DNA from: Dietzia sp. JS16-p6b
GTDB taxonomy: Bacteria; Actinomycetota; Actinomycetes; Mycobacteriales; Mycobacteriaceae
Direction of reading: 5' to 3'
DNA: 64,000 nucleotides
Assembly (NCBI RefSeq): GCF_003052165.1
Contig: NZ_CP024869.1
Span: forward strand, 2,204,001-2,268,000
Shown here: positions 29,423 to 37,994 of the stretch, piece by piece
How the letters are laid out: each line of letters opens with the position of its first letter
How positions within the stretch are numbered: position 1 is the stretch's first letter
Made by a program: the position numbers and the translations under genes
Notes under the pieces: model-generated
What the model saw: only the letters and a program-made list of their open reading frames with translations
Told to the model about the DNA's origin: nothing
The model's database searches: none

Positions 29423-30607
29423 ATGACCGACCTCGGCGAGCCGCGACCCCTCAGCGGGATGCGCGTGATCGAACTGTCCAGCTTCGTCGCCTCTCCCCTG
29501 TGCGGGCTCACGCTCTCCCAGCTCGGCGCCGAGGTCATCCGGGTCGACCCGGTGGGTGGAGCGGCCGACGTGCACCGCTGGCCGGTCGCCCCGGACGGGA
29601 CCTCGATCTACTGGACCGGGCTCAACCGGGGGAAGTCCTCGGTGACCCTCGACCTGCGGTCTGACCGGGGTCGGCAGGCGCTACGAGACCTCGTCACCGC
29701 TCCCGGGGAGGGCGGCGGCATCCTCGTGACCAACTCCGGCGGCCGCGACTGGATGAGCCATGATCGCCTGGCGGCGGCCCGGCCCGACGTCATCACCCTC
29801 GAACTGCTCGGGCGCCGCGACGGCCGCCCCGCAGTGGACTACACCGTCAACGCCGGCCTCGGGTTCCCCGCGATCACCGGGCCGACCGGCGGGCAGGGTG
29901 GTGAGCAGAACGGCGGCCCGGTGGTCAACCACGTCCTGCCCGCCTGGGACGTCGCGGCGGGCCTGCATGCCGCCCTGGCCGTGGTGGCCGCCGTCCGTGA
30001 CCGCGAGCGGACCGGCCGGGGGCGTCGGATCGTCCTGCCCCTCGACGACGTCGCCCTGGCCACCGCCGGCACGCTGGGCTACCTCACCGAACCACAGATC
30101 GACGGTTCCTCGCGGCCTGCGGTGGGCAACTACGTGTACGGCACCTTCGGCAGGGATTTTCCCACCGCCGACGGCGGCCGGGTGATGGTCGTCGCCCTGA
30201 CCACCAGACATTTCCACGACCTGGCGCGGGTGACCGGCACCCGGGATGCCGTCGACGCCCTGGAGTCGGCGACCGGCGCCGATTTCGACACCGAGGCCGA
30301 CAGGTACTCCTACCGCGAGGTCCTGTCCGCCCTCTTCGCCCGGTGGTTCGCCGCACACACCACCGACGAGGTCACCCGGGCACTGGCGGCCTCGTCGGTG
30401 CTGCACGAGCGGTACCGCACCTTCGACCAGGTGGTCGCGGAGGGGGATCTCGAGGCCAACCCGCTCTTCGCTCCCCTCGAGCAACCCGGGCTGGGGTCCT
30501 ACCTCGCGGCCGCGCACCCCGCGACCTTCGACGGCCGGCACATGACCGCAGGCCCCGCACCGACTCTGGGGGCGGACACCGATCGCCTCACCGCAGAAGG
30601 GCACTGA
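29423..30607 (+). CDS. CaiB/BaiF family protein resembling 2-methylfumaryl-CoA (mesaconyl-CoA) isomerase
   Basis: 394 residues. It follows the pattern of Mct-type mesaconyl-CoA C1-C4 isomerases rather than ordinary CoA-transferases: LSGMRVIELSSFVASPLCGLTLSQLGAEVIRVDPVGGAADVHRWP, TSIYWTGLNRGKSSVTLDL and PAWDVAAGLHAALAVVAAVRDRERTGRG, where the Asp is the usual CoA-anhydride-forming residue. Family members move CoA within one C5 dicarboxylic acid. With the Mch-like hydratase 4 kb away, this suggests mesaconyl-CoA-like chemistry. A zinc alcohol dehydrogenase follows 30 bases on. A plain CoA-transferase cannot be excluded. Confidence 0.82.
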   Translation: MTDLGEPRPLSGMRVIELSSFVASPLCGLTLSQLGAEVIRVDPVGGAADVHRWPVAPDGTSIYWTGLNRGKSSVTLDLRSDRGRQALRDLVTAPGEGGGILVTNSGGRDWMSHDRLAAARPDVITLELLGRRDGRPAVDYTVNAGLGFPAITGPTGGQGGEQNGGPVVNHVLPAWDVAAGLHAALAVVAAVRDRERTGRGRRIVLPLDDVALATAGTLGYLTEPQIDGSSRPAVGNYVYGTFGRDFPTADGGRVMVVALTTRHFHDLARVTGTRDAVDALESATGADFDTEADRYSYREVLSALFARWFAAHTTDEVTRALAASSVLHERYRTFDQVVAEGDLEANPLFAPLEQPGLGSYLAAAHPATFDGRHMTAGPAPTLGADTDRLTAEGH

Positions 30608-30637
30608 GGCACCCGTCCACTGCGTACAGTCGCCACC

Positions 30638-31741
30638 ATGAAGGCTGCGGTGTGTGTCGACACGGAATCCCCCCTGGTGATCGAGGAGATCCCGATCCCC
30701 CAACCGGCGGAGGGCGAGGTCCTGATCCGCAACACCGCCTGCGGGGTGTGCCACACCGACCTGCACGTGATGAAGGGCGAGGTGCGGTTTCCCCTGCCCG
30801 GGGTCCTGGGGCACGAGGTCTCCGGGGTCGTCGCCGAGGTCGGCCGCGGCGTGACGGCGGTCCGCCCGGGCGACCGCGTGGTGGGCTCGTTCATCATGCC
30901 GTGCGGGTGGTGCGAGAACTGTGCCCGCGGAATGGAGGACCTGTGCTCGACGTTCTTCGAGTACAACCGCCTGCGCGGGACCCTGTACGACGGCGAGACC
31001 AGGCTCCACCGCGCGAACGGTGAGCCGCTCTCCATGTATTCCATGGGCGGCCTCGCCGAGTACAGCGTCACGCCCGCCACCGCGGTGTTCGCCCTCCCGG
31101 AGGAACTGGACCTCGCGGACTCGGCGATCCTGGGGTGCTCGCTGTTCACCGCCTACGGTGCCGTGCGGAACGTCGGGGACGTCCGGACCGGTGAGTCGGT
31201 CGCGGTCGTGGCGGTGGGCGGGGTCGGGCAGAACATCGTCCAGCTGGCGGCGGTGAGCGGCGCCGAATCCGTCATCGCCATCGACGTGGACGACGAGAAA
31301 CTCGCCCTCGCACGCCGCATGGGCGCCACCCACACGATCAACTCGCGGCAGGTCGATGCGACCGAGGCGGTCATGGAGATCACCGGCGGCAGGGGCGTCG
31401 ACACCGCCTTCGAGGCCCTCGGATCAGCGGCCACCACCCGCCAGGCCACCGAGATCGCGCGCGAGGGCGGCAGGGTCGTGGTGGTGGGCATCCCGCCGGC
31501 CGGAACGGTGCTCGATGTCGACCTCGCGCGGGTCGTGAGACGCAAGATCCAGATCAAGGGTTCCTACGGCGCCCGCGCACGGCAGGACCTGCCCGCGCTC
31601 ATCCGGCTGCTCGCCGCAGGGAGACTCGATCTGAGCAGTGTGATCTCGCGGCGCGTGGGGCTCGAGGAGGCGCCCGGGACCTACCAGGCGCTCGACCGCG
31701 GGGAGGTTCTCGGCCGCGCCGTCGTGCTCACCGGCGCCTGA
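30638..31741 (+). CDS. Zinc-dependent alcohol dehydrogenase (MDR family)
   Basis: 367 residues. Catalytic-zinc ligands are visible in CGVCHTDLHV and GHEVSGVVAEVG. The structural-zinc lobe has four cysteines in CGWCENCARGMEDLC. The coenzyme domain begins near residue 185 with VAVGGVGQNIVQLAA, and VIAIDVDDEKLALA has an acidic residue indicating NAD. The insert between the structural lobe and the coenzyme domain (EYNRLRGTLYDGETRL) is typical of the class that includes aryl- and long-chain alcohol dehydrogenases. Likely oxidises a primary alcohol to the aldehyde. It lies downstream of the Mct-like gene in the same direction and ends before a repeat-rich gap. Confidence 0.91.
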   Translation: MKAAVCVDTESPLVIEEIPIPQPAEGEVLIRNTACGVCHTDLHVMKGEVRFPLPGVLGHEVSGVVAEVGRGVTAVRPGDRVVGSFIMPCGWCENCARGMEDLCSTFFEYNRLRGTLYDGETRLHRANGEPLSMYSMGGLAEYSVTPATAVFALPEELDLADSAILGCSLFTAYGAVRNVGDVRTGESVAVVAVGGVGQNIVQLAAVSGAESVIAIDVDDEKLALARRMGATHTINSRQVDATEAVMEITGGRGVDTAFEALGSAATTRQATEIAREGGRVVVVGIPPAGTVLDVDLARVVRRKIQIKGSYGARARQDLPALIRLLAAGRLDLSSVISRRVGLEEAPGTYQALDRGEVLGRAVVLTGA

Positions 31742-31742
31742 G

Positions 31743-31829
31743 CCGGGGCCGAGGACTGACTCGCCGGGGCCGAGGACTGACCCGCCGGGGCCTGAGCCGG
31801 GGACTGACCCGCCGGGGACGGACCCTCAC
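31743..31829 (+). repeat. Degenerate CCGGGG-led tandem repeat
   Basis: After the alcohol dehydrogenase stop, a unit of CCGGGGCCGAGGACTGACTCG repeats: full copies at 31743-31763 and 31764-31784 (one difference), then shortened copies at 31785-31796, 31797-31811 and 31812-31829. No coding or regulatory role is evident. Confidence 0.75.
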
Positions 31830-31960
31830 TCAACACAGGCCCCGCCGCGACGCCCCCTCGCCGGGCATCCGCACGCGCGAGAGTACGCCCACAGCGCAGC
31901 CGCCCCCGACGATGGCGTCTGGCGTGCGCAGATGCGCAGGCTGGAGTTCATCGCGGGGGG

Positions 31961-32088
31961 CGGCTGCGAGTCCCCGGGCAGCCGCTCGCGCGGATGCACG
32001 CCGACGGCGGCTGCGAGTCCCCGGTCAGCCGCTCGCGCGGATGCTCGCCGACCGCGGATGCACGCCGACCGCGGATGCACGCCGACTC
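31961..32088 (+). repeat. Tandem 47-bp direct repeat followed by 17-bp repeats
   Basis: A 47-base unit beginning CGGCTGCGAGTCCCCGG occurs at 31961-32007 and 32008-32054 with only a few differences. Its last 17 bases (CGGATGCACGCCGACCG) then repeat at 32055-32071 and 32072-32088. The copies abut, with no spacers, so it is not a CRISPR. The array lies just downstream of the thiolase stop. Confidence 0.8.
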
Positions 32089-32141
32089 GTGATGCGAGAG
32101 CCTACTGGGGACGCTTGGGCCGGCTGGTGATGCGAGGACCG

Positions 32142-33284
32142 TCAGAGTAGCTCGATGATCGTGGCGTTGGCCTGTCCACCGCCCTCGCACATCGTCTGCA
32201 GGCCGTACTTGATGCCCTCGTTCTTCATGTGATGGACGAGGTCGGCGAAGATCCGGGCCCCGGAGCCGCCGAGCGGGTGGCCGAGGGCGATCGCGCCACC
32301 GTTGGGGTTGAGCCTGGCCGGGTCGGCGCCGGTCTCGGCGAGCCACGCCATCGGGACCGAGGCGAAGGCCTCGTTGACCTCGAACACCCCGATGTCGTCG
32401 ACGGTCAGGCCGGAACGCTCGAGAGCCTTGGCGGTGGCCGGGATCGGTGCCGTGAGCATGATGACCGGATCGTCCCCCGCCAGGGTGGCTGTGTGGACCC
32501 GGGCGATCGGGGTGCAGCCGTACCTGGCGGCGGCCTCCTCGCTCATGACGAGGATCGCTGCGGAGCCGTCCGAGATCTGCGAGGCGTTGCCGGCGTGGAT
32601 CACACCGTCGGACTTGAACGGGGTCTTGAGCCCCGCCAGCCCCTCGACCGTGCTCCCCCGGCGGATTCCCTGGTCGGCGTCGAAGACCCCGTCCGGGGTG
32701 GTCACCGGGACGATGTGTCCGGCGAAGAACCCGGCGTCCTGGGCGGCCGCGGCCTTCTCGTGCGAGGCCACGGCGAACTCGTCGAGCTGCGTGCGGGACA
32801 GGCCCCATCGCTCGGCGATCATCTCGGCGCCGACACCCTGGTTGGGCATGGTGCCGTCATAGCGATCGAGGAAGTCCTGCCCGTACGGGATCCCCTCGCC
32901 GGTGATGGAGCTGCCCATCGGCTGACGGGTCATGGATTCGACACCGCCGGCCACCACCACGTCGTGGTAGCCGGACTCGACGACCGCGACGGCGAAGCTC
33001 AGCGCCTGTTGAGACGACCCGCACTGGCGGTCGACGGTCACACCCGTGACGGTCTCGGGCCAGCCGGCCGAGAGAACCGCGGTGCGTGCGATGTCCCCGG
33101 TCTGCTCACCGGCCTGGGTCACGCACCCCCAGATCACGTCCTCCACGACCCCGGGGTCGATTCCGGCGCGCTCGACCAGAGCGTTCAGGACCGTGCCCGA
33201 CAGATCGGCCGGATGCACGCCGGCCAGACCACCGTTGCGTTTGCCGACCGCGCTGCGCACGGCCTCGACGATTACTGCTCCCAT
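32142..33284 (-). CDS. Thiolase (acetyl-CoA C-acyltransferase)
   Basis: 380 residues from the ATG at 33284, which has GGAGGA 9 bases upstream. A complete degradative/biosynthetic thiolase: nucleophile cysteine in DRQCGSSQQALSFA, GGVESMTRQPMG, SDGSAAILVMSEEAA, EVNEAFASVPMAWL and NPNGGAIALGHPLGGSGARI, plus the second catalytic cysteine in TMCEGGGQAN. It cleaves 3-oxoacyl-CoA with CoA to release acetyl-CoA or propionyl-CoA. It follows the ACAD11-like operon genes on the same strand only in map order: it starts 52 bases downstream of the ACAD11-like stop, so it is probably the last gene of that operon. Confidence 0.94.
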   Translation of the reverse strand: MGAVIVEAVRSAVGKRNGGLAGVHPADLSGTVLNALVERAGIDPGVVEDVIWGCVTQAGEQTGDIARTAVLSAGWPETVTGVTVDRQCGSSQQALSFAVAVVESGYHDVVVAGGVESMTRQPMGSSITGEGIPYGQDFLDRYDGTMPNQGVGAEMIAERWGLSRTQLDEFAVASHEKAAAAQDAGFFAGHIVPVTTPDGVFDADQGIRRGSTVEGLAGLKTPFKSDGVIHAGNASQISDGSAAILVMSEEAAARYGCTPIARVHTATLAGDDPVIMLTAPIPATAKALERSGLTVDDIGVFEVNEAFASVPMAWLAETGADPARLNPNGGAIALGHPLGGSGARIFADLVHHMKNEGIKYGLQTMCEGGGQANATIIELL

Positions 33285-33336
33285 ATCCCGCATTCCTCCA
33301 ACTCGGTCCACCTGGAACTGGTGGAAACTCCTAGTG

Positions 33337-34542
33337 TTACCCGATGAACGGCGGCGTACGCCGGAGTTCGCCGCGCGCGATGGTGCGGCGGTGCACGGCG
33401 TCCGGCCCGTCCACGATCCTCAGGGCCCGCGCCCAGGCGTAGAAGTACGCCAGTGGCGTGTCGTCGGACACCCCCGCCCCGCCGAAGATCTCGATCGCCC
33501 GGTCGATCACGGTGCAGGCGACCTGTGGCGCGATCACCTTGATGGCGGAGATCTCGAACCGGGCCTCCTTGGCCCCGACGGTGTCGATCATCCAGGCACA
33601 GTGCTGGACCTGGAGGCGGGCCTGGTCGATCTCGATGCGGGAGTTGGCGATGTGCTCCTGCACCACGCCCTGTTCCGACAGGTACCCGCCGAAGGCGTGG
33701 CGGGACTTGGCGCGGTCGACCATGAGGGCCAACGCCCGCTCTGCCATCCCGATGGCACGCATGGCGTGGTGGATCCTGCCCGGGCCGAGGCGCGCCTGGG
33801 CGATCGCGAACCCGGCCCCCTCCTCGCCGAGCAGGTTCGACGTCGGCACGCGGACGTCCGAGAAGACCAGCTCGCAGTGGCCGTGCTGGTCCTGGTAGCC
33901 GAACAGCGGCAGGTTTCGCTCGATGGTCAGCCCCGGGGTACCCCGCGGCACCAGCACCATGGACTGCTGACGGTGCGTCTCGGCGGAGGAGTCCGTCTTG
34001 CCCATGACGATGAAGATCTCGCATCGCTCGTCCGCCACTCCCGTGATCCACCACTTGCGGCCGTTGATCACGTACTCGTCACCCTCGCGGCGGATGACGG
34101 TCTGGACGTTCGTCGCGTCCGAGGAGGCGACGTCCGGCTCGGTCATGGCGTAGGCCGAGCGGATCGTGCCCTCCTTGAGCGGCTCGAGGTAGGCCGCCTT
34201 CTGCTCGTCGGTCCCGAACAGGTGGAAGGTCTCCATGTTCCCCGTGTCGGGGGCCTGCGAGTTGATGGCCTCCGGGGCGATCACCGGCGACCAGCCCGAG
34301 ATCTCCGATACCGCGGCGAACTCGAGATTGGAGATACCGGACCACTCGGGCAGGAAGAGGTTCCACAGCCCCCGCCGGCGCGCCTCCGCCTTGAGGTCCT
34401 CCATGACGGGCGGGTGCTCGTGGTCACCGTGGGTGCGGAGGTACTCGGCCCATACCGGTTCGGCGGGGAAGACATGCTCGCGCATGAACTCCCACATGTT
34501 CTCCTGCAGCTCGACGCTGCGCTGACTGGGGGCGAATTCCAT
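33337..34542 (-). CDS. ACAD10/11-type acyl-CoA dehydrogenase
   Basis: 401 residues. It resembles the ACAD10/11 group: MWEFMREHVFPAEPVWAEYL, GLWNLFLPEWSGISNLEFA, NSQAPDTGNMETFHLFGTDEQK, MTEPDVASSDATNVQ, INGRKWWITGVAD, RQQSMVLVPRGTPGL and GPGRIHHAMRAIGMAERAL. The C-terminus reads VDGPDAVHRRTIAR, so the usual YEGT catalytic glutamate is replaced by aspartate in a DGPD motif, as in ACAD11. Related bacterial enzymes (LvaC) work with a kinase to convert 4-hydroxyacyl-CoA to 3-hydroxyacyl-CoA. A matching kinase gene lies two genes upstream. It shares the overall pattern of the protein encoded at 48891. Confidence 0.92.
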   Translation of the reverse strand: MEFAPSQRSVELQENMWEFMREHVFPAEPVWAEYLRTHGDHEHPPVMEDLKAEARRRGLWNLFLPEWSGISNLEFAAVSEISGWSPVIAPEAINSQAPDTGNMETFHLFGTDEQKAAYLEPLKEGTIRSAYAMTEPDVASSDATNVQTVIRREGDEYVINGRKWWITGVADERCEIFIVMGKTDSSAETHRQQSMVLVPRGTPGLTIERNLPLFGYQDQHGHCELVFSDVRVPTSNLLGEEGAGFAIAQARLGPGRIHHAMRAIGMAERALALMVDRAKSRHAFGGYLSEQGVVQEHIANSRIEIDQARLQVQHCAWMIDTVGAKEARFEISAIKVIAPQVACTVIDRAIEIFGGAGVSDDTPLAYFYAWARALRIVDGPDAVHRRTIARGELRRTPPFIG

Positions 34543-34605
34543 GGTGCTCTCTCCTGGATCTGGGGTGTGTTGTGGGGCATGCCGCCTGGTGAAAGGGCAC
34601 GCCTC

Positions 34606-35490
34606 CTAGTGAAGGGTCATGCCGCCGTCGACGGTGAGAGTCGACCCGGTGACGAACGACGAGGCGTCGGAGGCGAGGAACAGAAGGGCGGAGTCGAGCT
34701 CCGGTTGCAGGCCCAACCGTCCGAAGATCGTGCGCCCCGTGATGTCGGCGAGCATCGACTCCGGGATCTCGTCGGTCATCTCCGAGGCGAAGTACCCGGG
34801 GGCGAGCGCGTTGACGCGGATCCCCCGCCGGCTCCCCCACTGCGCCGCGAGGTCCCGGGTCAGCCCCAGGACGGCGGCCTTCGAGGCGGAGTAGGCGGCC
34901 TGCGGGGCGAATCCCGCGGTCAGTCCGAGGACGCTGGCCACGTTGACGATGCTCGACCCCGGCTCCATGACGGCCGCGCACTCCTTGGCCGCCCAGTAGG
35001 CGCCGTGGAGGTTCACGTCCACCACACCCCGGAACTGCTCGGGTGTCTCCTTGAGCGCGGGCACCGCGGTACCGACTCCGGCGTTGTTGACCAGGATGTC
35101 GATCCGCCCGTGGGATTCCACGGCAGACCGGACCATCGCGGCGCACGACTCGGGGTCCGCGACGTCACACGCCACCGTCGACGCCGCACCACCGGCCGCG
35201 CGGAGCTCCTCTGCGAGAGCCTCCAGTCGCTCGCGCCGGCGGGCGGCCAGGACGACGGTGGCGCCGGCCGACGACAGGGCGCGCGCGAATCCCGCCCCGA
35301 GGCCGGACGACGCGCCGGTGACCACGGCTACACGCCCGTCCAGGCGGAAGCGGTCGAGCACGGGCTGCGCCGCGGTCGGGCCCGTGCGGGGGTCGACCGG
35401 CCCGCGCACGGCCCGGGCGGAGGCATCGGATGCGGTGTCGTCGGACGCGCTGGCGCCGGGTGCGGGTGAGGTGGACGCGGGATCAGCCAT
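34606..35490 (-). CDS. SDR oxidoreductase
   Basis: 294 residues. The first 45 residues are an Ala/Ser/Asp-rich leader without similarity. The SDR core then starts at FRLDGRVAVVTGASSGLGAGFARALSSAGATVVLAARRRERL (NADP-type arginines), with LVNNAGVGTAVPALKE, the catalytic serine in VASVLGLTAG, YSASKAAVLGLTRDLAAQWG and PGYFASEMTD, ending LTVDGGMTLH. It lies between the ACAD11-like and kinase genes, with its start touching the kinase stop. By analogy with LvaD it may oxidise or reduce the 3- or 4-hydroxyacyl intermediate. Confidence 0.89.
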   Translation of the reverse strand: MADPASTSPAPGASASDDTASDASARAVRGPVDPRTGPTAAQPVLDRFRLDGRVAVVTGASSGLGAGFARALSSAGATVVLAARRRERLEALAEELRAAGGAASTVACDVADPESCAAMVRSAVESHGRIDILVNNAGVGTAVPALKETPEQFRGVVDVNLHGAYWAAKECAAVMEPGSSIVNVASVLGLTAGFAPQAAYSASKAAVLGLTRDLAAQWGSRRGIRVNALAPGYFASEMTDEIPESMLADITGRTIFGRLGLQPELDSALLFLASDASSFVTGSTLTVDGGMTLH

Positions 35491-36563
35491 CAGCGGGTGC
35501 CTTTCCGGGAGTCGAGGATCGAGTGGCCGTACTCCACCAGTTCGCGGATCTGCGGGCCGATGTCGCCGAAGTCCTGTCCGGCCATGTCACCGGCCTCCGA
35601 ACGGGTGGCCACTCCCTGGGCGATCGCCGCGAACTTGAACGTCGCGAACGCCAGATACCAGGGCATGTGGGCGGGGTCCGTGCCGGTCGCGGAGCAGTAC
35701 CGGTCCAGCAACCGCTGTGGGCCCGGCCATCCGGGACCTGTGGTCAGGCTCGGGATGAGCGGGACCTCGGGGCCATCGGGATCGCCCCAGTACAGAACGG
35801 TCTGGGCGAGGTCGGCCACCGGATCGCCGAGGGTCGACAGTTCCCAGTCGAGGATCGCCTTGATCCGCCCCGGATCATCGGCGTCGACCACACAGTTGTC
35901 CATGCGATAGTCACCGTGGATGATCCGCGACGACGGCGAGGTGGGCAGGTCCTGTCCGAGTCGCGCGGCCAACTCGGGCAGGCGGTCCGCGCGGACGCGT
36001 TCGCTCGCCTTCTCGGACTGTCCCAGCCACCGGCGTAGCTGACGTTCCAGGTAACCCTCCGGCCGCCCCAGATCCCCCAGACCGACGGCATCCTGGTCCA
36101 CCGCGTGGAGAGCGACCATCGCGTCGATCTGCGCGTCCGCCATGGCCGCCTTGTCGTCGTCGGTCTCGGCGTAACCCGGCGGCAGTGCGTCACGGATCAC
36201 GTGACCGACCACCTTCTCCATCACGTAGTACGGGACACCAAGGTCCTCACCGGTGGTCTCGTTGAGCACGATCCCGGCCACCGGGACGTCCGTCGACGCC
36301 AGCCCCAGCTGGATGCGCGCCTCGCGACCCATGTCGTGGGCGCTCGGGAGGAGCTCACCCGTGGGCGGCCGACGCAGGATGAGCTCGCCGGCGTCCGAGC
36401 GGAGCGTGAACGTCAGGTTGGACTTGCCCCCCGCGATCAGCTCGGCGGAGAAGTCCGTCCAGGCCGCCTCGCCCGTGGCCTCGGCGATCCTGGGCCCCAC
36501 GACGTCGGGGCGGAGGAGTCGGTCGACCGCCAGGCCGGCGGACGATGCTGGTGGAGTGGTCAT
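35490..36563 (-). CDS. Aminoglycoside-phosphotransferase-like acyl-CoA kinase (ACAD10/11 N-domain, LvaA-like)
   Basis: 357 residues from the ATG at 36563, with AGGA 7 bases upstream. Kinase-fold signatures of the APH family: GGKSNLTFTLRS, LILRRPP with the ATP lysine region, the catalytic loop IIHGDYRMDNCVV, AILDWELSTLGDPVADLA with the metal-binding Asp, and AFATFKFAAIAQGVATR. This subgroup is fused to ACAD in mammalian ACAD10/11 and separate in the Pseudomonas levulinate pathway, where it phosphorylates the 4-hydroxyl of 4-hydroxyacyl-CoA. The kinase-SDR-ACAD11 order here supports that role. True antibiotic resistance is unlikely. Confidence 0.89.
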   Translation of the reverse strand: MTTPPASSAGLAVDRLLRPDVVGPRIAEATGEAAWTDFSAELIAGGKSNLTFTLRSDAGELILRRPPTGELLPSAHDMGREARIQLGLASTDVPVAGIVLNETTGEDLGVPYYVMEKVVGHVIRDALPPGYAETDDDKAAMADAQIDAMVALHAVDQDAVGLGDLGRPEGYLERQLRRWLGQSEKASERVRADRLPELAARLGQDLPTSPSSRIIHGDYRMDNCVVDADDPGRIKAILDWELSTLGDPVADLAQTVLYWGDPDGPEVPLIPSLTTGPGWPGPQRLLDRYCSATGTDPAHMPWYLAFATFKFAAIAQGVATRSEAGDMAGQDFGDIGPQIRELVEYGHSILDSRKGTR

Positions 36564-36614
36564 GGGGTGATCCTCGCGGTTGATGGGCGGTCGGATGGCC
36601 GGAACGGGCACGGA

Positions 36615-37958
36615 CTAGTCGTGGCCGACCGTGTGCAGGTCGTTGCCGCGGGTCTCCTTCATGATCGCCGTGGCGATGAGGGTGCAGACGCAGAGCACGA
36701 TGATGTAGGCACTGATCATCCAGTACACGTCCCACTCGATGAACTGCGCGTTGAGGTACGGTGCGCTGCCGCCGAAGACCGCGACGGACAGGGAGTAGGC
36801 GAAGCCGATGCCCGCCGTGCGCATCTTGGTGGGGAACGCTTCGGACATGAACGACGAGAGGATGGATCCGGCGGCGGCGACCAGCGTCATGGCGATGAGC
36901 GAGGTGAGGAACAGGGTCCACGGCCGGTCGTCGATCATGCCCATCAGGAAGGGGGTGGTGACGATGGTGCCGACCGCGAAGATGAAGATCACCGGACGAC
37001 GGCCGATCTTGTCCGACAGCAGGCCCCACAACGGAAGGGTGCACAGGGCGACCAGCTGGCTGCCGAAGATCATCCAGAAGGCGGCGCCCGCATCCATGTC
37101 GCGCTGCGTGATGGCGAACGTGGAGGCGTAGGAGCTCCAGGTGTAGTGGGCGACGGTGACGCCGGAGACCATGGTCACGACCAGCGCGATCGCCCGGGCG
37201 AGACGGCCCTTGGAAAAGGTGACGACCGGGGAGGTCGGGTCGGCCGCGGCCGCCTCGGCGGCCTTGTCGAAGACGTCGGACTCCTCCATGCCGGCCCGCA
37301 GGTACAACACGAACAGGGCGAACACGGCGCCGAGCAGGAACGGGATGCGCCAGCCCCACTCGCCGACGGCGGACTCGGACAGCACGGCGGTGATGGTGCC
37401 GCCGACTCCGTAGGCGACGACGGTGCCGCCCATGATGGCGACGAAGACCAGGCTCCCCCACATGCCGCGGCGATGCGGCGGTGCGATCTCTGCGACGTAG
37501 CTGTACGCGGTCGCGGACTCACCACCGTGGGCAAAGCCCTGGACGATCCGGCAGAGCAGGAGCAGCACCGACGCGAAGACGCCCAGGGTCTCGTAGCTCG
37601 GCAGCAGGCCGATCAGCAGGCTCGCGCCCGCCATCATGAGCATGGTGGTGATGAGGACCCACTTGCGGCCCTTGATGTCGGCGATCCGGCCGAAGACGAT
37701 CCCGCCGAGCGGCCGGACCAGGAAGCCCACCGCGAAGACGGCGAACGTCGCCAGCAGGGCCGAGACCGGGTTCTCGTTGTTGAACATCGCCGCCGCGATG
37801 AACGGGGCGAACACCGCGTAAGCGGTCCACTCGTACCACTCGAACAGCTGCCCGGTGGTGCTGGCGGCGAGCGACCTCTTGGCGTTCTTGTTGCCCTCGG
37901 CGGACTGGGTCGGGGTGACCTCCGAGGGGAGGTCGGGGCGGATGCTGGCCTCGGCCAT
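36615..37958 (-). CDS. MFS transporter, metabolite:H+ symporter (MHS) family
   Basis: 447 residues, 12 predicted membrane helices. MHS-type signatures: TTGQLFEWYEWTAYAVFAPFIAAAMF at helix 1, VRPLGGIVFGRIADIKGRKWVL between helices 2 and 3, RIVQGFAHGGESATAYSYVAEIAPPHRRG near helix 4, and GLLSDKIGRRPVI in the second half. Relatives import organic acids such as citrate, 2-oxoglutarate, shikimate or aromatic acids with protons. Position between the kinase and acyl-CoA ligase genes in one operon indicates uptake of the acid that the ligase then activates. Confidence 0.92.
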   Translation of the reverse strand: MAEASIRPDLPSEVTPTQSAEGNKNAKRSLAASTTGQLFEWYEWTAYAVFAPFIAAAMFNNENPVSALLATFAVFAVGFLVRPLGGIVFGRIADIKGRKWVLITTMLMMAGASLLIGLLPSYETLGVFASVLLLLCRIVQGFAHGGESATAYSYVAEIAPPHRRGMWGSLVFVAIMGGTVVAYGVGGTITAVLSESAVGEWGWRIPFLLGAVFALFVLYLRAGMEESDVFDKAAEAAAADPTSPVVTFSKGRLARAIALVVTMVSGVTVAHYTWSSYASTFAITQRDMDAGAAFWMIFGSQLVALCTLPLWGLLSDKIGRRPVIFIFAVGTIVTTPFLMGMIDDRPWTLFLTSLIAMTLVAAAGSILSSFMSEAFPTKMRTAGIGFAYSLSVAVFGGSAPYLNAQFIEWDVYWMISAYIIVLCVCTLIATAIMKETRGNDLHTVGHD

Positions 37959-37994
37959 GTCATCTCCTTCGGGTCGGGTGAGGGGTCTGGGGGA

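Larger units (their letters stand above)
31742..32141. other. 400-base gene-free gap between convergent genes, with repeats
   Basis: The gap separates the alcohol dehydrogenase and thiolase stops. It contains two unrelated repeat arrays and about 130 bases between them in which I see nothing. Short open frames within it follow the repeat periodicity and have no ribosome sites, so I do not call genes. Confidence 0.7.

Noticed and set aside
31961-32088. CRISPR array
   Set aside because: The repeat units abut without spacers, there are only two 47-base copies, and no cas genes are present.
31912-32150. Two plus-strand frames of about 72 codons over the repeat array
   Set aside because: Their sequence simply mirrors the DNA repeats in overlapping frames, with no ribosome-binding site.
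35490-36563. Aminoglycoside resistance gene
   Set aside because: The kinase fold is of the ACAD10/11 type and sits between ACAD and SDR genes in a catabolic operon.
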